Positions 60,035-64,000 of a stretch of DNA of 64,000 nucleotides are shown in pieces. The DNA is from Chamaelirium japonicum (taxonomy: Eukaryota > Streptophyta > Magnoliopsida > Liliales > Melanthiaceae). The notes under the pieces are model-generated. The model did not search any database. It was not told where the DNA came from and worked only from the letters and a program-made list of their open reading frames with translations. The stretch spans positions 81,721,995 through 81,785,994 of the forward strand of contig OX393555.1 in assembly GCA_947650365.1 (NCBI GenBank), read 5' to 3'. The translations under genes and the position numbers were made by a program. The first letter of the stretch is position 1, and the number at the start of each line of letters is the position of its first letter.

Positions 60035-61842
60035 TGCCAATGAATTTTTTACAATAAAAATGATTTATATTTTTTTAAAAAAAAGTTTAAAACAATGCAA
60101 CTGTTATGAGATCATTCGATTGGATGGCAATGGACAAGAGCAGAACTTCTTCTCTCTTCTATCTTCGTTTATATCTCTGTTCTCTTCTTTCTTCTCTCTC
60201 TCTTTTATCTTCGTTTCTCTCTTCGTTTTCTTATGATTGGTTGGCTGGGCTTGACATATTCATATTGATAACGTACAGTAAGATGGGAGAAAGGGAGAGT
60301 TGTCAAACGTGCCATATCTAAAGGGGTCGTATATTATTTATAGGGAAGCTTACTTAGAGCCTAAGTAATCTATAGAAAACCCTAATCCATGGGAGAAGAA
60401 AGAAAAGAACGAAGAGATTTAATTATCCTATTAAAAAGTAGAGTTTTGGAATTTAGCTTCCTTCTTACTTTATACCTATACCCGTGGCCAATAGACTGGA
60501 GCAGGACTTCTTCTCTCTTCTCTTATTGTTTATCTCTCTGTTCTCTTATCTCTTTTTTGTCTTCGTTTCTCTTTCTGTTTTCTTATAACTGGTCGGCTAG
60601 GCTCGACATGTTCGTATTGATAAAGTGTTGTGAGATGGGAGAAAAAGAGAGCCGTCAAACATGCCCCACCCTAAATGGGTCGTATAAATATTAAAAAGTG
60701 GAGTTTTGGAATTTAGATTATTTCTTACATCATACTTATACGAGTGGCCAATGGACTGGAGCAGGACTTTTCCTCTTTTCTTTCTTTATTTATCTCTCTG
60801 TTCTCTTCTCTTTTCTTCTCTCTCTTTTGTGGAGTTTTGGAATTTAGATTCCTTCTTACTACACACCTATACCCGTATGAGAAGAGACTATTTAAATAAT
60901 TAATTCTCAGTTCTGTTCTCTATCTTCTGTCTTCGTTTCTCTCTCTATTTTCTTATGACTAGTCGGCTAGGCTAGATTTGTTCGTACTGATAACATTTTA
61001 TGAGATAGGAGAAAGAAATAGTAGTCAAACGTGCCATATCCTAATGAGGTTGTATTTTATTTATAGGGTAAGCTTACTTAGGGCCTAAGGAAACTATGGT
61101 AAACCTTAATCCATGGGAGAAGAGAATAGAGAGATTTAATTATATTATTAAGAAGTAGAGTTTTAGAATTTAGATTTTTTCTTACTACACACCTATACCT
61201 ATGGTGAATAGACAAAAGCAGGACTTCTTATCTCTTCCCTATTCGTTTATCTCTCTTTTTCTTCTCTCTTCTTCTTTCTCTTCCGTCTTCATTTCTTTCT
61301 CTGTTTTCTTATGACTGGTCGATTGGGCTCGACACATTAGTGCTGATAACATGTTATGAGATAGGAAAAAGAGAGAGCCATTAAATATGCCCCACCATAA
61401 TTAGATTTTTTCTTACTTCACACCTATACCCGTGGCCAATTGGTTGGAGCATAACTACTTCTTCTATCTTCTCTCTTCGTTTATCTCCGTATTCTCTTCT
61501 CTCTTCTATTTTCCTTTCTCTCTCTGTTTTCTTATGACTGGTCGGTTGGGCTCGACATGTTCATGCTAATAACGTATTGTGTGATAGAGAAAAAGAGAGC
61601 CGTCAAACGTGCCCCACCCTAAAGGGGTCATATAAATATTAAGAAGTTGAGTTTTGGAATTTATATTCTTTCTTACTTTATACTTATACCCATAGTGAAT
61701 GGACTGGAGCATGACTTCTTCTCTCTTCTCTCTTCATTTATACTTTGTTCTCTTCTTTCATCTACTCTCTCTTCTGTCTTCGTTACTATCTTCGTTAACT
61801 TATGACCGGTCAGCTGGGCTCGACATGTTTGTGCTGATAACG

Positions 61843-62010
61843 TGTTGTGAGATAGGAGAAAGAAAGAGTCATCAAACATGCTCCACCCTAAAGGGGTCGT
61901 ATATTATTTATAGGGTAAGCTTACATAGGACCAAAGTAATCAATAGGAAACCCTAATCCATGGGAGAGATCTGATGGTGGACAGCTATCCTATCGAACGA
62001 TCTTATAACA
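61843..62010 (-). repeat. full R168 LTR-like block (168 bp)
   Basis: Left edge TGTTGTGAGATAGG, TATA segment 61,901-61,912, telo-box AAACCCTAA at 61,951, right edge GATCTTATAACA. Same place in the A-type block as 35,939-36,106 and 19,339-19,506. Confidence 0.87.
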
Positions 62011-62462
62011 GTTATAATATTTTAATTTTTTTAAAGAAAAATATAAATTATTTTTAAAGCAAAAAATTTGGGTGTGCCTCATCTTCCTTCTTTACTTCCT
62101 ATTATTTAATTAATTTAATAATTAAATAGTTAAATAATTAAATAAATATATAATTACCTTTATAACTAAATATTTAAATAATTTATTTAATATTTAAATA
62201 TTAAAATAAAAAAATATTAATTTGATTATTTAAAGAAATTTAAGTTATTTAAAAAAATATTTTATTATTTATATATTCAAAAAATTAATTTATTATTTAA
62301 ATAATAAGTAAATAGTTATTGAATTACTATTTTATTTTATTACTTAATTAAATAATAAAATTTTTTATTTATTTCAATTAGTATTTCATAATTTAATAAA
62401 AAAAGGTTTAATTAATTAATTACATAATAAATTTATTAAAATTATTAATTTTTTAACTATAT
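62011..62462 (-). repeat. R168 block D, truncated
   Basis: GTTATAATATTTTAATTTTT start and GCAAAAAATTTGGGTGTGCC at 62,059; ends at TTTAACTATATC as at 36,560. Confidence 0.83.
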
Positions 62463-63607
62463 CTTTTTCTCTTTCTTCTGTCTTCGTTTCTCTCTCTATT
62501 TTCTTTTGACTGGTCGGTTGGGCTTGACATGTTCGTGCTGATAATGCGTTGTAAGATGAAAGAAAGAGAGAGCTGTCAAACGTGCCCCACCCAAAAGGGG
62601 TCGTATACTATTTATAGGGTAAACTTACTTAGGGCTTAAGCAATCTATGGGAAACCCTAATCCATGGAAGAGATCCGACGGTGGACAACTATCCGATCGA
62701 ACGTGCCCCACCCTAAAGGGGTCGTATTAATTATTTATTAAAATAATTATTAAATCAATTCTCTTAACTAGTAAGCTTACCTTATAAATATTTAATTATA
62801 TATAATTGATTATTGCCATAGTTATAGGTGTGAAGTAAGAAGGAACTAAATTCCAAAACTTCACTTCTCAATAGTATCACCTCAACGTTATTATAATTAT
62901 CATAGTACTGTTACTATAATTTTTTTAATTAAATTATTTATTTATTTAATTATTAGATAATTTAAATAATTTAATAATTTAATAATTAAATTTACTAATT
63001 AATGTGTTGTGAGATGGGAGAAAGAGAAAGTCATCAAACTTGCTCCACCCTAAAGGGGTCCTATAATATAATTAAATTTCTCCATTTTCTTTACTTTTCT
63101 CCCATGGATTAGTGTTTTCCATAGATTGGTTAGGCCCTAAGTAAGCTTACCCTATAAATAATATACGACCCTTTTAAGGTGGGGCACGTTTACGGCTCTC
63201 TCTTTCTCCCATCTCACAACACATTATCAGCACAAACATATCGAGCCCAGCCGACCAGTCATAAGAAAACAGATAGAGAAACGAAGACAGAAGAGGAGTT
63301 TTGGAATTTAGATTTCTTCTTACTTCACACCTATACCCAGGGTCAATGAACTGGAGCAGGACTTCTTCTTTCTTCTCTCTTTATTTATCTCTCTATTTTT
63401 TTTTCTTCTTCTCTCTTATCTCTCCGAAGAGAGGAGAAAAAGAAGTTCTTCTCCAATCCATTCGCCATGGGTAAAGGTGTGAAGTAAGAAGGAATCTAAA
63501 TTCTAAAACTCCATAGAAGAGAGAGAAGAAGAGAGAGAAGAAGAGAGAAAAGAACGAAGAGATAAACAAAGACAGAAGAGAGAGATACGACTGGTCAGCT
63601 GGGCTCG

Positions 63608-63666
63608 ATAGTAAGAAGTGGCACACCCGAATTGCTTAGGCCCTAAGTTCAAATATTAAGAGATAC
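63608..63666 (+). repeat. low-copy module K (copy 3)
   Basis: Nearly identical to 37,769-37,829 over its whole length, followed here by an LTR-like block. Confidence 0.87.
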
Positions 63667-64000
63667 ACAGTTGGATCTCTTCCATAGATTAGGGTTTTCC
63701 ATAGATTATGTAGGCCCTAAGTAAACTTACCCAATAAATAATATATAACCCCTTTAGCGTGGGGCATGTTTAACGGCTCTCTCTTTCTCCTATCTCATAA
63801 CACATTATCAGCACGAACATGTCGAGCCCAGCAACCAGTCGCAAGAAAATGGAGAGAGAAACAAAGACATAAGAGAGAGAAGAAGAGATAAGGGAATGGA
63901 GAGATAAACGAAGAAAGAAGGGAGAAGAAGTCCTGTTCTAGTCCATTGGCCCCGAGTATATGTGTGAAGTAAGAAGGAATCTAAATTCCAAAACTCCACT

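Larger units (their letters stand above)
60035..64000. repeat. A-type block, third copy, runs off the window end
   Basis: Collinear with 34,520-37,829 from about 60,390, and inverted relative to 17.5-21.3 kb over its whole length. Minus TATA segments at 60,331-60,342, 61,053-61,065, 61,901-61,912 and 62,605-62,617; plus at 63,153-63,164 and 63,732-63,745. Clipped block D edge 60,035-60,115, truncated block D 62,011-62,462, mixed AT segment 62,715-63,020, module K 63,608-63,666. Beyond K it keeps the sequence lost at 37,829. Confidence 0.87.

Noticed and set aside
1..64000. Interstitial telomere array
   Set aside because: CCCTAAA and AAACCCTAA occur once each per core at fixed places and never in tandem, so they are motifs of the repeat.
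1..64000. CRISPR array or bacterial genes
   Set aside because: Repeats are of mixed length and orientation with no constant spacer; there is a plant-type retrotransposon and no operon-like coding.
1..64000. The inverted structure as a pure assembly error
   Set aside because: The copies are diverged by many substitutions and private indels, which a duplicated contig would not show. Single joins such as 2,450 or 37,829 could still be mis-joins and need spanning reads.

Overview
This is plant nuclear, retrotransposon-derived repeat DNA. I found no intact protein gene, no rRNA or tRNA gene and no CRISPR. The plant origin rests on a broken Ty3/gypsy retrotransposon of the Tat type (two different RNase H domains), on plant telo-box motifs, and on very AT-rich intergenic repeats. 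I cannot name the species.

Apart from 2,451-7,973 (the gypsy element, minus strand, 5' LTR present, cut off before integrase), almost every base belongs to one repeat family. I call it R168. Its best unit is a 168-bp LTR-like block that starts TGTTATGAGA, ends TCTCACAACA and holds a TATA box about 99 bp in. It is followed by a primer-binding-like site CGTTATCAGCACGA, a purine-rich leader (GA tract), an about 110-bp conserved block (block C, read on the opposite strand as GAATTTAGATTCCTTCTTAC...), and up to 0.9 kb of almost pure A/T (block D) that leads into the next LTR-like block. I count about 70-75 blocks with the TATA segment and about 30 shorter ones, in both orientations. None has coding capacity, so R168 looks like a non-autonomous LTR retrotransposon that now spreads by tandem and segmental duplication. 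'+ sense' below means TATAAATAAT reads on the plus strand.

The array has higher-order structure that I traced through shared indels and odd junctions. 10,370-21,315 is an inverted copy of 34,520-43,450. Its 17.8-21.3 kb part is also inverted relative to 60,035-64,000. 1-2,450 is a direct copy of about 37,830-40,045 and was cut by the gypsy element. Between them lie direct repeats of a second type, about 5.4 kb long (26,016-31,425 and the start of 31,426-34,520; also 21.5-26.0 and 45.25-49.4 kb). Orientation changes fall almost always inside the GA/CT tracts.

Layout: 1-2,450 R168 mosaic; 2,451-7,973 gypsy element; 7,974-10,370 R168 mosaic after an AT-rich flank; 10,370-21,315 inverted block; 21,316-34,520 B-type repeats; 34,520-43,450 direct block; 43,451-50,093 B-type repeats ending in a 0.9-kb foldback; 50,094-60,034 less ordered R168 mosaic; 60,035-64,000 third copy of the A-type block. 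All boundaries in the array were read by eye and are good to a few bases at best, some only to tens of bases.
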